Source: Streptomyces zagrosensis (GTDB taxonomy: Bacteria > Actinomycetota > Actinomycetes > Streptomycetales > Streptomycetaceae). Taken from it: a stretch of DNA of 64,000 nucleotides. Under the pieces are notes generated by a model, which was not told where the DNA came from, searched no databases, and worked only from the letters and a program-made list of their open reading frames with translations. Position numbers and translations under genes: made by a program. Position 1 is the first letter of the stretch, and each line of letters opens with the position of its first letter. Location: the NCBI RefSeq assembly GCF_014203645.1, contig NZ_JACHJL010000018.1, positions 100,288 to 164,287 on the forward strand, read 5' to 3'. Of the stretch, positions 1-11,200 are shown one piece after another.

Positions 1-950
1 GTGACGGTGGAGTAGAAGGGGATGTCACTGGCGGTGGGTGCGATATCGGCTAGATCCAAAGCGAGTTGTTGTTGGATGGCTTCGACGTAGGGAGTGTGTG
101 ATGCGTAGTTGACGTTGATGCGTCGTGCGCGGATGTTGTTGTGTTCGCAGTGGGTGAGGAGTTCTTGGATTGCGGTGGTTTCGCCGGCGATGACGGTGGT
201 GTGGGGTCCGTTGTGGGCGGCGATGTGGAGTTGGTTGTGCCACTGCGCTAGGAGTTGGGTGGTTTGTTGTGTGGTTTGTGCGAGTGAGGCCATGGTGCCG
301 TGGCCGGTGAGGGTGGTGTGGATGGCTTGGCTGCGGAGTGCGGTGATGCGGGCGCCGTCGTGGAGGGTGAGGGCTCCGGCGGTGACGGCTGCGGCGACTT
401 CGCCCTGTGAGTGGCCGATGACGGCGGTGGGGTGGACGCCTAGGGAGCGCCATAGTCGTGCGAGGGAGACCATGACGGCGAAGAGGGCGGGTTGGACGAT
501 GTCTACGCGTTCTAGTGGTTGCTCACTACGGAGGACCTCGGTTAGTGACCAGTCCACGTACGGCGCGAGGGCGCTCTCACACTCGGCTATGGATTCACGA
601 AATACGGCGGAGGTGTCGAGGAGCCCGGTGGCCATGCCGGTCCATTGGGAGCCCTGGCCGGGAAAGACGAACACGGGTTTGGTGTGGTTAGCGTGGCCCG
701 TGACGGTGTGGGAGGTGTCGTGTCCGTTGGCTAGCGCGTGCAGTTCGGTGATCAGATGCGCGCGGTTTTCGGCGAGGATGATGGCGCGGTGTTCGAACGT
801 GGCCCTGGCCGTCAGCAGCGTGTCAGCGACGTCGTAGAGGTCTGCTTCTGGGTGGTCTTCCACGTACGTGGCCAGTTGTTGCGCCTGGGCTTGGAGCGCG
901 TGCCGGTCCCGCGCGGAAATCACCACGGGAATAACCGAAGCTCCGGATTC
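1..950 (-). repeat. Homogenised AT segment, copy in module 7
   Basis: This stretch is nearly identical to the AT regions of modules 1, 2, 3 and 5. Positions 740-933 match 35064-35253 (module 1) almost base for base, while positions 1-120 best match 28554-28670 (module 2). The copy therefore looks like a mosaic of two donors. Confidence 0.85.
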
Positions 951-2408
951 GACGGCTGTGTCGCTCCCCACGCCTTCCGTTCCCTGGATGACCTCCGGTT
1001 CCGGTGCGGGTGCCGGTTGTGGGGCTTCTTCGAGGATGACGTGGGCGTTGGTGCCGCTGACGCCGAAGGAGGAGACGGCGGCTCGGCGCGGGCGTCCCGT
1101 ATCGGGCCAGTCCTGTTGCTCGGTGAGGAGGCGAACGGTGCCGGCGTCCCAGTCAACGTGGGGGGTGGGCTGGTCGATGTGCAGGGTCTTGGGCAGGGTG
1201 CGGTGTTGGAGGGCGAGGGCCATTTTGATGATGCCGCCGACACCTGCCGCGGCCTGTGTGTGGCCGATGTTCGACTTCAGCGAACCCAGCCACAGGGGCT
1301 GGCCCGCGGGGCGGTCTTGGCCGTAGGTGGCGAACAGGGCTTGCGCCTCGATGGGGTCGCCGAGCGTGGTGCCCGTACCGTGCGCCTCCACCGCGTCGAT
1401 GTCGTCGGTGGTGAGCTGGGCGTTGCTCAGGGCCTGCCAGATGACGCGTTGTTGTGCGGGGCCGTTGGGTGCGGTGAGTCCGTTGGATGCGCCGTCTTGG
1501 TTGACGGCGGAGCCGCGTACGAGGGCGAGTATGTGGTGGCCGTTGCGTTGGGCGTCGGAGAGTCGTTCGAGGAGGAGTACGCCGATGCCTTCGCCCCAGC
1601 CGGTGCCGTCTGCTGAGGCGGCGAAGGCTTTGCAGCGGCCGTCTGGGGCGAGGCCGCGTTGGCGGCTGAATTCGACGAACATGCCGGGGGCGGCCATGAT
1701 GGCGGCGCCTCCGGCTAGGGCCATGGTGGATTCACCGCGGCGTAGGGATTGCACGGCCAGGTGCAGAGCGACCAGCGACGAGGAGCACGCCGTGTCGATG
1801 GTGATCGCGGGGCCCTCTAGCCCGAACACGTACGACAGGCGCCCGGAGATGACACTGGCTGCGCCACCCGACAACAGGTAGCCCTCAAGGTTTTCGGTCG
1901 CTCGTTGCACGAGCGAGGCGTAGTCCTGCTGCCCAGTGCCCATGAAGACGCCGGTGCGGCTGCCGCGCAGGGCAGTCGGGTCAAGGCCGGCGCGTTCGAA
2001 TGTCTCCCAGGTGGTCTCCAGGAGCAGCCGTTGCTGCGGGTCCATCGCCAGTGCTTCCCGCGGGCCAATGCCGAAGAAGCCCGCGTCGAACAGAGCGGCG
2101 TCATCGATGAAGCAGCCTTCGCGCCCGTATGTCGTGCCGGGGTGGTCCGGGTCGGGATCGTACAGCCCCTCTACGTCCCAGCCCCGATCTGTCGGGAACG
2201 GCGACGCGGTGTCCCGCCCCTCCGTGAGGAGCTGCCATAGATCTTCCGCCGAGTTGGCACCGCCGGGATAGCGGCAGGCCGCGCTCACGATGGCGATCGG
2301 CTCACCCTCGACGGACTCCAACTCCTGGAGACGGCGGCGCGTCTCCTGGAGATCGGTCGTCACCCGCTTGAGGAAGTAACGGAGCTTTTCCTCGGTCTCG
2401 CTCGCCAC
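1..2408 (-). CDS. Type I PKS, module 7 (KS-AT, partial; PieA6-type position)
   Basis: This is the last PKS gene in the window and runs off the left edge, so only its first 802 codons are present. The chosen start is a GTG at 2408 that opens an N-terminal coiled-coil docking helix (EEKLRYFLKRVTTDLQETRR). A ketosynthase follows at about residues 35-465, with the TACSSS active site, HGTGT and NIGHTQAAAG. An acyltransferase follows from about 580, with FPGQGSQW, GHSQGE and YASH, the pattern of methylmalonyl-CoA-specific ATs. The ACP and any later module lie beyond the edge. The start is 70 bp after the stop of the module 6 gene, so it belongs to the same operon. Its class 1a-like docking helix matches the C-terminal tail of the module 6 protein. 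In a piericidin or actinopyrone pathway this module would add the methyl-bearing unit of the pyridine or pyrone ring. That role is inferred. Confidence 0.95.
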   Translation of the reverse strand, partial: MASETEEKLRYFLKRVTTDLQETRRRLQELESVEGEPIAIVSAACRYPGGANSAEDLWQLLTEGRDTASPFPTDRGWDVEGLYDPDPDHPGTTYGREGCFIDDAALFDAGFFGIGPREALAMDPQQRLLLETTWETFERAGLDPTALRGSRTGVFMGTGQQDYASLVQRATENLEGYLLSGGAASVISGRLSYVFGLEGPAITIDTACSSSLVALHLAVQSLRRGESTMALAGGAAIMAAPGMFVEFSRQRGLAPDGRCKAFAASADGTGWGEGIGVLLLERLSDAQRNGHHILALVRGSAVNQDGASNGLTAPNGPAQQRVIWQALSNAQLTTDDIDAVEAHGTGTTLGDPIEAQALFATYGQDRPAGQPLWLGSLKSNIGHTQAAAGVGGIIKMALALQHRTLPKTLHIDQPTPHVDWDAGTVRLLTEQQDWPDTGRPRRAAVSSFGVSGTNAHVILEEAPQPAPAPEPEVIQGTEGVGSDTAVESGASVIPVVISARDRHALQAQAQQLATYVEDHPEADLYDVADTLLTARATFEHRAIILAENRAHLITELHALANGHDTSHTVTGHANHTKPVFVFPGQGSQWTGMATGLLDTSAVFRESIAECESALAPYVDWSLTEVLRSEQPLERVDIVQPALFAVMVSLARLWRSLGVHPTAVIGHSQGEVAAAVTAGALTLHDGARITALRSQAIHTTLTGHGTMASLAQTTQQTTQLLAQWHNQLHIAAHNGPHTTVIAGETTAIQELLTHCEHNNIRARRINVNYASHTPYVEAIQQQLALDLADIAPTASDIPFYSTV
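1510..1845 (-). repeat. Duplicated KS segment, copy in module 7
   Basis: About 300 bp (1510-1813) appear identical to 35840-36143 in module 1, followed by a few mismatches. The block lies downstream of the active-site Cys in coding order. Confidence 0.88.
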
Positions 2409-2478
2409 GGTGGTGCCACCCCTTCGGAAGAACCTGACAGGACAAAAGGACAGTGCGGAACGCCGGTTCCGCGCGGGG

Positions 2479-5400
2479 TCAGGAGATCCCGAGTTCGTTG
2501 GTGATGAAGTCGAAGACTTCGTCGTCTGCCGCGTCGCTGCTCAACTCGCCACCGTTGTCCTGTGCGTCGGCGGTCGTTGACCGGTCGCTCCAGCGCGCGA
2601 TGACGGCGCGGAGCCGGGTGCTGATCCGCGGGTGGTCTGGGTGGTCGGGGGAGACGTTGGCCAGGAGGGCTTCGAGCCGGTCTAGTTCGGCCAGTACCGG
2701 CTCGGCGTCGGGGGCGCCGTCTCGGGGGAGTGCGCCGTCGAGGTAGTGGGCCAGGGATCGGGATGTCGGGTGGTCGAAGACCAGCGTTGCCGATAGCCGC
2801 AGGCCGGACGTACGGGCCAGCCGATTGCGTAGTTCGACGGCGGTCAGGGAGTCGAAGCCGAGATCGTTGAACGCGCGTTCCTCGGCGATCGCCGATGGGT
2901 CCGAGTGCCCGAGCACGGTGGCCACTGCGCCGCGTACCAGGTCGAGCAGGACGCGTTCGCGCTCCTCGTCGGCCAATCCGGTGAGCCGCTGGCGTAGTTC
3001 TGCTGCGGCCGGTGCCTCCTCGCCCCTGGCGTCGGTAGCCGCCGGGCCGCCGACCAGGGCGTGTAGCAGCGGCGGTGCGTCGGCCGCCGAGCCGCGCAGC
3101 GCGGCCAGGTTCAGCCGGACCGGCAGCAGCGTTCGATCGTCTCCGGCCAGAGCGGTATCGAAGAGGGCCAGGCCGTCGCGGGGCGTCAACGGCAGAACGC
3201 CGGAGCGTCGCATGCGGAGCTGGGCGGCCTCATCCAGCGCGCCCGCCATGCCCTCGCTGTGTTCCCACAGTCCCCAGGCTAGGGAGAGGCCCGGCAGGCC
3301 GTGGGCGGCCCGGTGGTGGGCGAGCGCGTCGAGGAAGGAGTTCGCGGCGGTGTAGTTCGCCTGCCCGGCGCCGCCGAGGGTTGCCGTTGCCGAGGAGAAC
3401 AGGACGAAGGCGCCGACAGCCATGTCTTGGGTGAGCTCATGCAGGTGCCAGGCCGCGTCAGCCTTCGGCCCGAGTACGGCGTCGGCGCGTTCCGCGGTGA
3501 GTGCGCCGAGCGCGCCATCGTCCACCACTCCCGCGGTGTGGATGACGGCGGTCAGCGGATGCCCCGCGGGGATGCCGGACAGCGCATCCGCCAGGGCCTG
3601 CCGGTCCGACACATCACAGGCCAGCGCGGTGACCTGCGCTCCGAGTGCGGCGAGTTCGGCGGTTAGCTGCTCTGCCCCGGGTGCCTGCGGGCCACGGCGG
3701 CTGAGCAGCAACAGACGCCGCACGCCGTGTTCGGTGACCAGATGCCGGGCGATGAGGGAGCCGAGCGCGCCGGTGCCACCGGTGATGAGGACCGTGCCCC
3801 CCAGGTCCCCCAGAGGCTGCGCCTCGGTGGCCGGGGCCCCCGCGGTGGGCCGGGCCCGTACCAGCCGGGGTGCCAGCAGGCCGCCGGGCCGTGCGGCGAG
3901 CTGCGGTTCCTTGGAGTCGGCGGCCTGGCGTAGCGCGGACAGGGTGTCGGCGCCCGCACCGAGGTCAAGGAGTACGAAGCGCTCCGGGTGTTCCGCCTGG
4001 GCCGCCCGGCCCAGGCCCCACAGCGGCGCCTGGGCGAGGTTCGGCACGTCCTCTTCCCGTGCGGTGGCTACCGCGTCGTGGGTCAGCACGACCAGCCGGG
4101 AGGCGGCGAACCGCTGGTCATCGGCCCAGGCCGCCAGCGCGGATCGGGTCCACTCCAGCGCTTCGCGCGTCGCCGCGGGGCCGGTGGCCCCCGTGGCGGC
4201 GTGCGGGCTGGTCAGGAAGACGGTGCTGGGGACGGGCCTGCCGCCGGCCACCGCCGCAGCGAGAGCGGTGAGGTCTGGGTAGAGGGCAAGGGCGGCGCCG
4301 GTGTGGTCGGGTGCGGAACCCGCCAGCGGATCGTGCGGCCCAACGAGCGCCCAATCGCCGTCGCCATCGGCGCTGCCGCGCCCGGCCTCGGTCCACTCGA
4401 CGCGGAACAACGCGTCGCCGGCCGGTGCCCGCGACGCGGCCCGTAGCTGCGCCACCGAGACCGGGCGGGCCCGCAACGACTCCACCGAGGCGACGGGCGC
4501 GCCGAACTCGTCGCTCACCAGCAGCGACATGGCGTCCTGGCCGGCCGGGCGCAGGCGTACGCGCAGCACGGCGGCGCCGGTACGCAGCAGCCGTACACCG
4601 CTCCAGGCGAAGGGCAGCAGCACCTGGTCTCCGGTGTTGCCGACCAGGCCCGCGTGCAGCGCGGCGTCGAGCAGGGCGGGGTGCACGCCGTAGCGGGCGG
4701 CCTGCGCCCGGTCGGGCTCGGGCAGCACCACCTCGCCGTAGATGTCGTCGCCCGCGTGCCACACGGCCCGCAGGCCCCGGAAGGACGGCCCGTAGGTGAA
4801 GCCGTCCAGGGCCACCGTTTGGTAGAAGTCGTCGATGCTGACCGGGACGGCACCCGCAGGCGGCCACACGCCGCCCAGTTCCGGGGCAGACTGCGAAGCT
4901 CCATCCGGGGCGCCCAGGTGCGCCTCGCCGGCCAGGAGGCCGCTGGCGTGCCGCGTCCAGGGTTGGGCGTCGTCGCCGTCCGGTCGGGAGTACACGCCGA
5001 TCGGCCGACGCCCGTCGTCGCCGGCGGCCCCCACGCTGAGCTGGATGCGGACCGCGTTGTCTCCCGTCAGGATCAGCGGGCTCTCCTGGTCGAGCTCATC
5101 GACCGTGGCGCAGTTCGTCAACCGGCCCGCGTGCAGGGCTAGTTCGAGGTAGGCGGTGCCGGGTACGACCACGGAGTCCAGGACGACGTGGTCGGCGAGC
5201 CAGGGGTGCGAGCGGGCCGACAGCTTGCCGGTCAGCAGGAGACCGCCACCGTCGGCCGGGGCGAGTGCGGCGCCCAGCAGCGGATGCCCGGCCGTGTCCA
5301 GGCCCAGATCGGCGGGCTCCGTGGCGGCGTCCTGCGGAGTCAGCCAGTAGCGCTCGCCCTGGAAGGGGTAGGTGGGCAGGTGCACCCGCATGGCCTGGCC

Positions 5401-8265
5401 CAGTTCGCCGGTCAGGTCACGCAGGCAGGTCCGCCAGTCCAACTCAACGCCGCGTACGTGCAGTTGGGCGACAGCGGACAGTATGGTCATCGGTTCCGGG
5501 TGGCCGCCGCGCAGCAACGGCACCGCGACGATCTCTTCGGTCGCCTCGTCCACCGTGTCACCGGCGCCGTCGCGGGCCATCGCGCACAGCACGCTGTCGG
5601 GGCCAAGTTCCAGGAACGTGCGCACGCCCTGCCCCGCCAGATGGCGGATTCCGGCGTGGAAGCGCACGGCTTCCCGCGCATGCCGCACCCAGTAGTCGGT
5701 TGAGCGGATCTGCTCACTGGTGACCGGTAGGCCGGTCACATTGGAGATGATCGGCAGGGTGGGTTCGTGCAACGTCAACGAGGACAACACCTCGCGAAAC
5801 GTCTCCAGCATGCCGTCCATCCGGGACGAGTGGAAGGCGTGGCTGACGCTGAGCGCCTTCGTACGACGGCCCCGGGCGCGGAGCGTCTCGGCGATCTCCC
5901 GCACGCTGTCCTCGTCGCCGGACACCACCACCGAGGTGGGGCCGTTGACGGCGGCGATGCCCGCCGTTCCCGCGCCATTCGCGAGCAGTGCCGCGACCTC
6001 TTCCTCGGTGGCCTCCACGGCCACCATCAGCCCGCCGGGCGGCAGCTCCTGCATCAGGCGGCCCCGTGCGGCCACCGCGGTCACCGCGTCCTGAAGCGAG
6101 TACACGCCGGCAACGTGCGCGGCGGCCAGCTCGCCGATCGAGTGGCCGAGCAGAAAGTCCGGACGCACCCCCCAGGACTCGACCAGCCGGAACAGGGCCA
6201 CTTCGAGGGCGAAGAGCGCGGGCTGCGCCCAGGCGGTCTGCCCCAGCAGCCGCGTCTGCTCCGCGTACCCGTCGGAGCCCTCCTCGGCGAGCAGCGCATC
6301 GCGTAGCGGCAGGCCCGTCTTCGCGGTCAGCAGCGCACAGATGCCGTCCAGCGCATCGGCGAAGACCGGAAAGGCTCGGTGCAACTCACGGCCGGCGCCC
6401 GCGCGCTGGGAGCCCTGCCCGGTGAACAGGAACGCGAGGCTGCCGCCCCGCGCGGCGTCGCCCACGGCTGTGCCCGGTGCGGGAGTGCCTTCGGCGAGTG
6501 CGTCGAGGCCCGCGAGCAGCTCCGTACGGTCGGTGCCGATGATGGCGGCTCGCTGGCCGAGGTCCGCCCGGGTGGTGGCCAGGGACCAGGCGACGGCGGC
6601 CGGGTCCCAGGCGGGGTGCCCGGCGACGGCGTCCCGTAGCTGCCGTGCCTGGGCGCGCAGCGCTTCGGCGCTGGCGCCGGACAGCAGCCAGGGTGTTGCG
6701 ACCGGTGAGAGCCCCGCGCCGCCGGCCAGCTCCGCGGTGCGGGCCATGGTGCGGTCCGCGGCCACGGCCGTGCCAGATTCCGGCGCGGGCGACCCGGCCG
6801 GGGCGAGGTCGGCCGCGTCGCTGTCATCGGCGACGCGGCCAGCCCGCGATTCGCCATCGGCGGGGTCGGCCTGTTCGAGGATCACATGGGCGTTGGTACC
6901 ACTGATGCCGAAGGAGGACACCGCGGCCCGGCGGGGCCGGTCGGCCACCGGCCACGGCTGGGCCTCGGTGAGCAATTCCACCGCACCCTGCGACCAGTCA
7001 ACCCGGGAGGCTGGGGTGTCCACGTGCAAGGTGCGCGGCAGTACGCCATGCTCCATCGCAAGCACCGTCTTGATCACTCCGGCGACGCCCGCCGCGAGCT
7101 GGGTGTGCCCGATGTTGGATTTCACCGAACCGAGCCACAGCGGCCGTTCGGCGGGCCGGTCTTGGCCGTAGGTGGCCAGCAGGGCCTGGGCCTCGATGGG
7201 GTCGCCGAGGCGGGTGCCGGTGCCGTGCGCTTCTACGGCGTCGATCTGGTCCCCGGTCAGTCGTGCGTCGGCCAGGGCTTGGCGGATGACGCGCTGCTGG
7301 GCCGGTCCGCTCGGTGCGGTGAGTCCGTTGGATGCCCCGTCCTGGTTGATCGCGGAACCACGGACGACCGCCAACACGCGGTGCCCCGCGCTGCGGGCAT
7401 CCGAGAGCCGCATGACCAGCAAGAGACCAACGCCTTCGCCCCACGAGGTGCCATCGGCAGCGCTCGCGAACGCCTTGCAGCGGCCGTCAGGGGCCAACCC
7501 GCGCTGGCGGCTGAACTCGACGAACATATGCGGAGCCGCCATCACGGCCGCCCCACCCACCAGCGCCGCCGAGCACTCGTCCGACCGCAGCGCCTGGCTC
7601 GCCAGATGCAGGGCCACCAGCGATGAGGAGCACGCGGTGTCCACCGTCATCGCCGGGCCCTCAAGACCGAAGGTGTAGGCCAGCCGCCCGGAGGCGACGC
7701 TGACGGTGGTCCCGGTCAGCAGATAGCCCTCGGCCCCCTCCGACGCGGCCTGCGGACCCGCGCCGTAACCGAGCGGAGATACGCCGACGAATACGCCGGT
7801 CCTGCTGCCGCGCACCGAGGCGGGGTCGATGCCGGCCCGCTCGAACGTCTCCCACGCGGTCTCCAGGAGCAGCCGCTGCTGGGGGTCCATGGCCAGCGCC
7901 TCACGCGGGCTGATCCCGAAGAACGCCGCATCGAAGCGGCCCGCGTCCTGGAGGAAGGCGCCGTGTCGTACGTAACTGTGGCCCGGCCGGTCGGGGTCGG
8001 GGTCGTACAACGTCTCGCTGTCCCAGCCGCGTTCGGCGGGAAACTCGGTGACGGCGTCACCGTCCTCGCTCAGCAGCCGCCAAAAGTCCTCGGGCGAGCT
8101 GACGCCCCCGGGGAAGCGGCAGGCCATGCCGACAATCGCGATCGGCTCGTGCCGTGCCTCGGTCAGTCGGCGGTTCCGCTGCTCCAGGCGCTTGTTCTCC
8201 TTCACGGAGTGCCGCAGCGCCTCTAGTACGCGTTCTTGTGACGTAGGTGTCTGGGGTGTGGTCAT
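2479..8265 (-). CDS. Type I PKS, module 6 (KS-AT(malonyl)-DH-KR-ACP; PieA5-type)
   Basis: This single-module PKS has 1928 residues. The open frame extends further upstream to 8580, but the ATG at 8265 is preceded by GGAG seven bases away and opens the docking helix (QERVLEALRHSVKENKRLEQ), so it is the better start. Domains by rough residue: KS 40-465 (TACSSS), AT 610-900, DH 1000-1280 (HVVLDSVVVPG; HPALLDAALH), KR 1490-1680 (GGTGALG, VDD, S/Y/N catalytic set) and ACP about 1770-1850 (GFDSL). The AT carries GHSIGE and HAFH and is the only clearly malonyl-specific AT in the window. The glycine of the DH motif HxxxGxxxxP is Asp here. The VDD motif predicts a B-type ketoreductase. Product chemistry: a two-carbon unit, with the previous keto group turned into an alkene. 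The C-terminal tail (DDEVFDFITNEL) is a class 1a-like docking end that fits the module 7 protein. Confidence 0.96.
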   Translation of the reverse strand: MTTPQTPTSQERVLEALRHSVKENKRLEQRNRRLTEARHEPIAIVGMACRFPGGVSSPEDFWRLLSEDGDAVTEFPAERGWDSETLYDPDPDRPGHSYVRHGAFLQDAGRFDAAFFGISPREALAMDPQQRLLLETAWETFERAGIDPASVRGSRTGVFVGVSPLGYGAGPQAASEGAEGYLLTGTTVSVASGRLAYTFGLEGPAMTVDTACSSSLVALHLASQALRSDECSAALVGGAAVMAAPHMFVEFSRQRGLAPDGRCKAFASAADGTSWGEGVGLLLVMRLSDARSAGHRVLAVVRGSAINQDGASNGLTAPSGPAQQRVIRQALADARLTGDQIDAVEAHGTGTRLGDPIEAQALLATYGQDRPAERPLWLGSVKSNIGHTQLAAGVAGVIKTVLAMEHGVLPRTLHVDTPASRVDWSQGAVELLTEAQPWPVADRPRRAAVSSFGISGTNAHVILEQADPADGESRAGRVADDSDAADLAPAGSPAPESGTAVAADRTMARTAELAGGAGLSPVATPWLLSGASAEALRAQARQLRDAVAGHPAWDPAAVAWSLATTRADLGQRAAIIGTDRTELLAGLDALAEGTPAPGTAVGDAARGGSLAFLFTGQGSQRAGAGRELHRAFPVFADALDGICALLTAKTGLPLRDALLAEEGSDGYAEQTRLLGQTAWAQPALFALEVALFRLVESWGVRPDFLLGHSIGELAAAHVAGVYSLQDAVTAVAARGRLMQELPPGGLMVAVEATEEEVAALLANGAGTAGIAAVNGPTSVVVSGDEDSVREIAETLRARGRRTKALSVSHAFHSSRMDGMLETFREVLSSLTLHEPTLPIISNVTGLPVTSEQIRSTDYWVRHAREAVRFHAGIRHLAGQGVRTFLELGPDSVLCAMARDGAGDTVDEATEEIVAVPLLRGGHPEPMTILSAVAQLHVRGVELDWRTCLRDLTGELGQAMRVHLPTYPFQGERYWLTPQDAATEPADLGLDTAGHPLLGAALAPADGGGLLLTGKLSARSHPWLADHVVLDSVVVPGTAYLELALHAGRLTNCATVDELDQESPLILTGDNAVRIQLSVGAAGDDGRRPIGVYSRPDGDDAQPWTRHASGLLAGEAHLGAPDGASQSAPELGGVWPPAGAVPVSIDDFYQTVALDGFTYGPSFRGLRAVWHAGDDIYGEVVLPEPDRAQAARYGVHPALLDAALHAGLVGNTGDQVLLPFAWSGVRLLRTGAAVLRVRLRPAGQDAMSLLVSDEFGAPVASVESLRARPVSVAQLRAASRAPAGDALFRVEWTEAGRGSADGDGDWALVGPHDPLAGSAPDHTGAALALYPDLTALAAAVAGGRPVPSTVFLTSPHAATGATGPAATREALEWTRSALAAWADDQRFAASRLVVLTHDAVATAREEDVPNLAQAPLWGLGRAAQAEHPERFVLLDLGAGADTLSALRQAADSKEPQLAARPGGLLAPRLVRARPTAGAPATEAQPLGDLGGTVLITGGTGALGSLIARHLVTEHGVRRLLLLSRRGPQAPGAEQLTAELAALGAQVTALACDVSDRQALADALSGIPAGHPLTAVIHTAGVVDDGALGALTAERADAVLGPKADAAWHLHELTQDMAVGAFVLFSSATATLGGAGQANYTAANSFLDALAHHRAAHGLPGLSLAWGLWEHSEGMAGALDEAAQLRMRRSGVLPLTPRDGLALFDTALAGDDRTLLPVRLNLAALRGSAADAPPLLHALVGGPAATDARGEEAPAAAELRQRLTGLADEERERVLLDLVRGAVATVLGHSDPSAIAEERAFNDLGFDSLTAVELRNRLARTSGLRLSATLVFDHPTSRSLAHYLDGALPRDGAPDAEPVLAELDRLEALLANVSPDHPDHPRISTRLRAVIARWSDRSTTADAQDNGGELSSDAADDEVFDFITNELGIS

Positions 8266-8290
8266 CGTTTTCTCCACCGTCCGAACGCGA

Positions 8291-11200
8291 TCAGAGGTCA
8301 GTGCTGCCGAAGGCCAGGCCGATGAGGTCATCCGCATCCATGGCGTCGATGGACTCCAGGTCGCCGGGGTCCTCACCGGTGTGCGTGCCCGTGTCCTGCG
8401 GTGGGAGTGCGGGGTCGGTCGTGGCGAGTTCCAGCAGCGCGCCGAGCAGCCCGGCCTCGCGTAGCCGGGCCGGTGCGACGGTGGCCAGGATGCGACGCAC
8501 CTCCGCGTCCGCCGCTTCTTCGCCCCCAGCCTCCGGCCTCCCGTTCGACGTCGCGCCGACCGGGTCCCCCAGGGCCTCACTCAACTCCTGACGCAGGTGC
8601 TCGGCCAGCGCTGCCGGATTGGGGTGGTCGAAGATCAAGGTGGCGGGTAGTCGCAGTCCGGTGGCCGCGTTGAGCCGGTTACGCAGCTCCACCGCGGTCA
8701 GCGAGTCAAGCCCAAGCTGCTTGAACGCCTGGTGAGTTCCTACCTCTCCGCCCGACGCATAGCTCAGGACGAGGGCCGTCTGCTCGCGCACCACCCCCAG
8801 CAGCACCCGGCTACGCTCGCCCTCCGGCACCCCCGCCAGCCGGCGGATGAGGGCGTCAGCGCCGCTTACCTCGCCACCGCCGCCGGAGGCGGCCACCGCG
8901 CGCCGTGCTGGTGTGGCCACCAACTGGCGTAGCAGCGGGGGCACGTCCTGGGCGCCGAGCGCGTCGCGGGCCACGGCAGCATCGAATCCCATCGCGACCA
9001 GCGCGGCGTGATCCGCTTGCAGAGCGGCGCTGAACAGTTCGAGGCCGTCAGCGTCACACAGGGGAGTCGTCCCGCTCCGACGCAGCCGCATCAGGTCACT
9101 CTCGCTCAGGTGCCCCGTCATCCCGCTCTCGCGCTCCCACAGACCCCAGGCCACGGAGACGCCCGGCAGGCCCTGGCTACGCCGGTGCAGGGCGAGCGCG
9201 TCCAAAAAGGCGTTCGCCGCCGCGTAGTTGCCCTGCCCGGGACCGCCCAGAACGGCAGCAGAGGAAGAGAACAGGACAAACAGGTCCAGGTCCATATTCT
9301 TGGTGAGTTCGTGGAGGTGCCAGGCGGTGTTGATTTTGGGTTGGAGTACGTCGTTGGTTTGTTGGGGGGTGAGGTTGGTGAGGAGGGCGTCGTTGAGGGT
9401 GCCGGCGGTGTGGATGATGCCGGTGAGGGGGTGTTGGGTGGGGATGGTGTTGAGGGTGGTGGTGAGTTGGTTGAGGTTGGAGGTGTCGCAGGCGGTGATG
9501 GTGACGGTGGCGCCGAGTTGGGTGAGTTCGTTGTGGAGTGTGGTGGCGCCGGGTGCGTGTGGTCCGCGGCGTCCTAGGAGGAGGAGGTGGCGTACGCCGT
9601 GGTGGGTGATGAGGTGGCGTGCTACGAGGGCGCCTAAGGTGCCGGTACCACCAGTGATCAACACCGTGCCTTCCCGCACGGGCGTAGGCGGCATGGTGAG
9701 CACCACCTTGCCCACGTGCCGGGCCTGGCTCATGAAGCGGAACGCCTCAACGCCGCGCCGCACATCCCACTGGGACGTGGGGATCGGCTGGAGAACACCG
9801 CCCTCGAACAGCGGCATCAACGCACCCATCATCCGGCCGATCCGCTCGTAACCCGCCTCGATCAGATCGAACCAGAGATACGCCGTGCCCGGGTGGGCCG
9901 CCGCGACCTGGGCAGCGTCGCGGATGTCGGTCTTGCCCATCTCCACAAACCGGCCGCCATCGCGCAGCAGCCGCAACGAGGCGTCCACATACGCATTGGC
10001 CAGCGAGTTCAGCACCACGTCCACGCCCGCTCCGCCGGCGGCGACACGTATCCGCTCCTCGAAGTCCAGCGACCGCGAGGAGGCGATCCGGTCCGCCGGC
10101 AGGCCAAGCGCCCGCAGCGTCCCCCACTTCGCGGGGCTCGCCGTGGCGAACACCTCGGCCCCCACATGGCGGGCAAGCTGCACCGCCGCCAGGCCCACGC
10201 CACCGGTCGCCGCGTGAATCAGTACGGACTCGCCCTCGCCCAAATTCGCCAGGTCCACCAGACCGTAGTAGGCGGTAAGGAACGCGATGGGCACCGAGGC
10301 ACCCTCGGCGAAGGTCCAGCCCTCGGGCAGCCGCACGATCAGCCGGCGATCGACGACCGCGACCGGGCCGAAGGAACCAGGCACCATGCCCATCACCCGA
10401 TCACCGGGCGCCAGATCCGCCACATCGGGGGCGACCTCCAGCACCACGCCCGCCGCCTCACCACCCATGACGTCCTGGTCCACCATGCCAAGCCCCAGCA
10501 GCACGTCCCGGAAGTTCATCCCCGCCGCGCGCACCGAAACCCGCACCTGTCCGGGCGCCAGCGGCGCGGACGCATCGGGATGCGGCAGCAGCGCCAAATT
10601 CTCCAAGGTGCCCTTGCCACTGGTGTCCAGGCGCCACGGCACCTCGCCCGCCGGCGGCTCCAGCACCTGCCCAGCGGACGCCCGCACCAACCTGGGCACC
10701 AGCAACCGCCCCGCCCGCACAGCGAACTGCGGCTCTCCCGAGGCGAGCGCCCCAGCCAACGCCGCCCTCGACACGTCATGCTCATCGAGATCGACCAGCA
10801 CGAACCGGCCCGGATTCTCGGTCTGCGCGGAGCGCAACAACCCCCACAACGGGGCGTGAGCCAAGTCCCGTACGCTCTCGCCGCCGCCCGCCGCCACCGC
10901 CCCCCGCGTGACCACCACGAGCCGGCCCGCGCACCGCTCATCCGCCAACCACGTCTGAGCCAGCCCCAAAACCCGGTGCAGCGCCGCTCGGGCCGTGTCG
11001 GGGAGCTGGGCGTCCGCCGGACGCGTGGTCGCACCCGTGACGAGCACCATGTCCGGCACCGCAACGCCGCGGTCGGTCAGCTCGGCCAACTCGGCGTACG
11101 TGTCCAGCGGCGGACCCGCAGCGGTATGCGTACCAAGCCCGAGGTCATCCGCGCCGACCAGGGCCCAGGAGAAGTCCGGCTCCACAGGCCCGTCCGGCAG

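Noticed and set aside
8266..8580. N-terminal extension of the module 6 PKS
   Set aside because: The extra 105 residues overlap the end of the module 5 gene out of frame and are not protein-like. The ATG at 8265 has a good ribosome-binding site and the docking helix.
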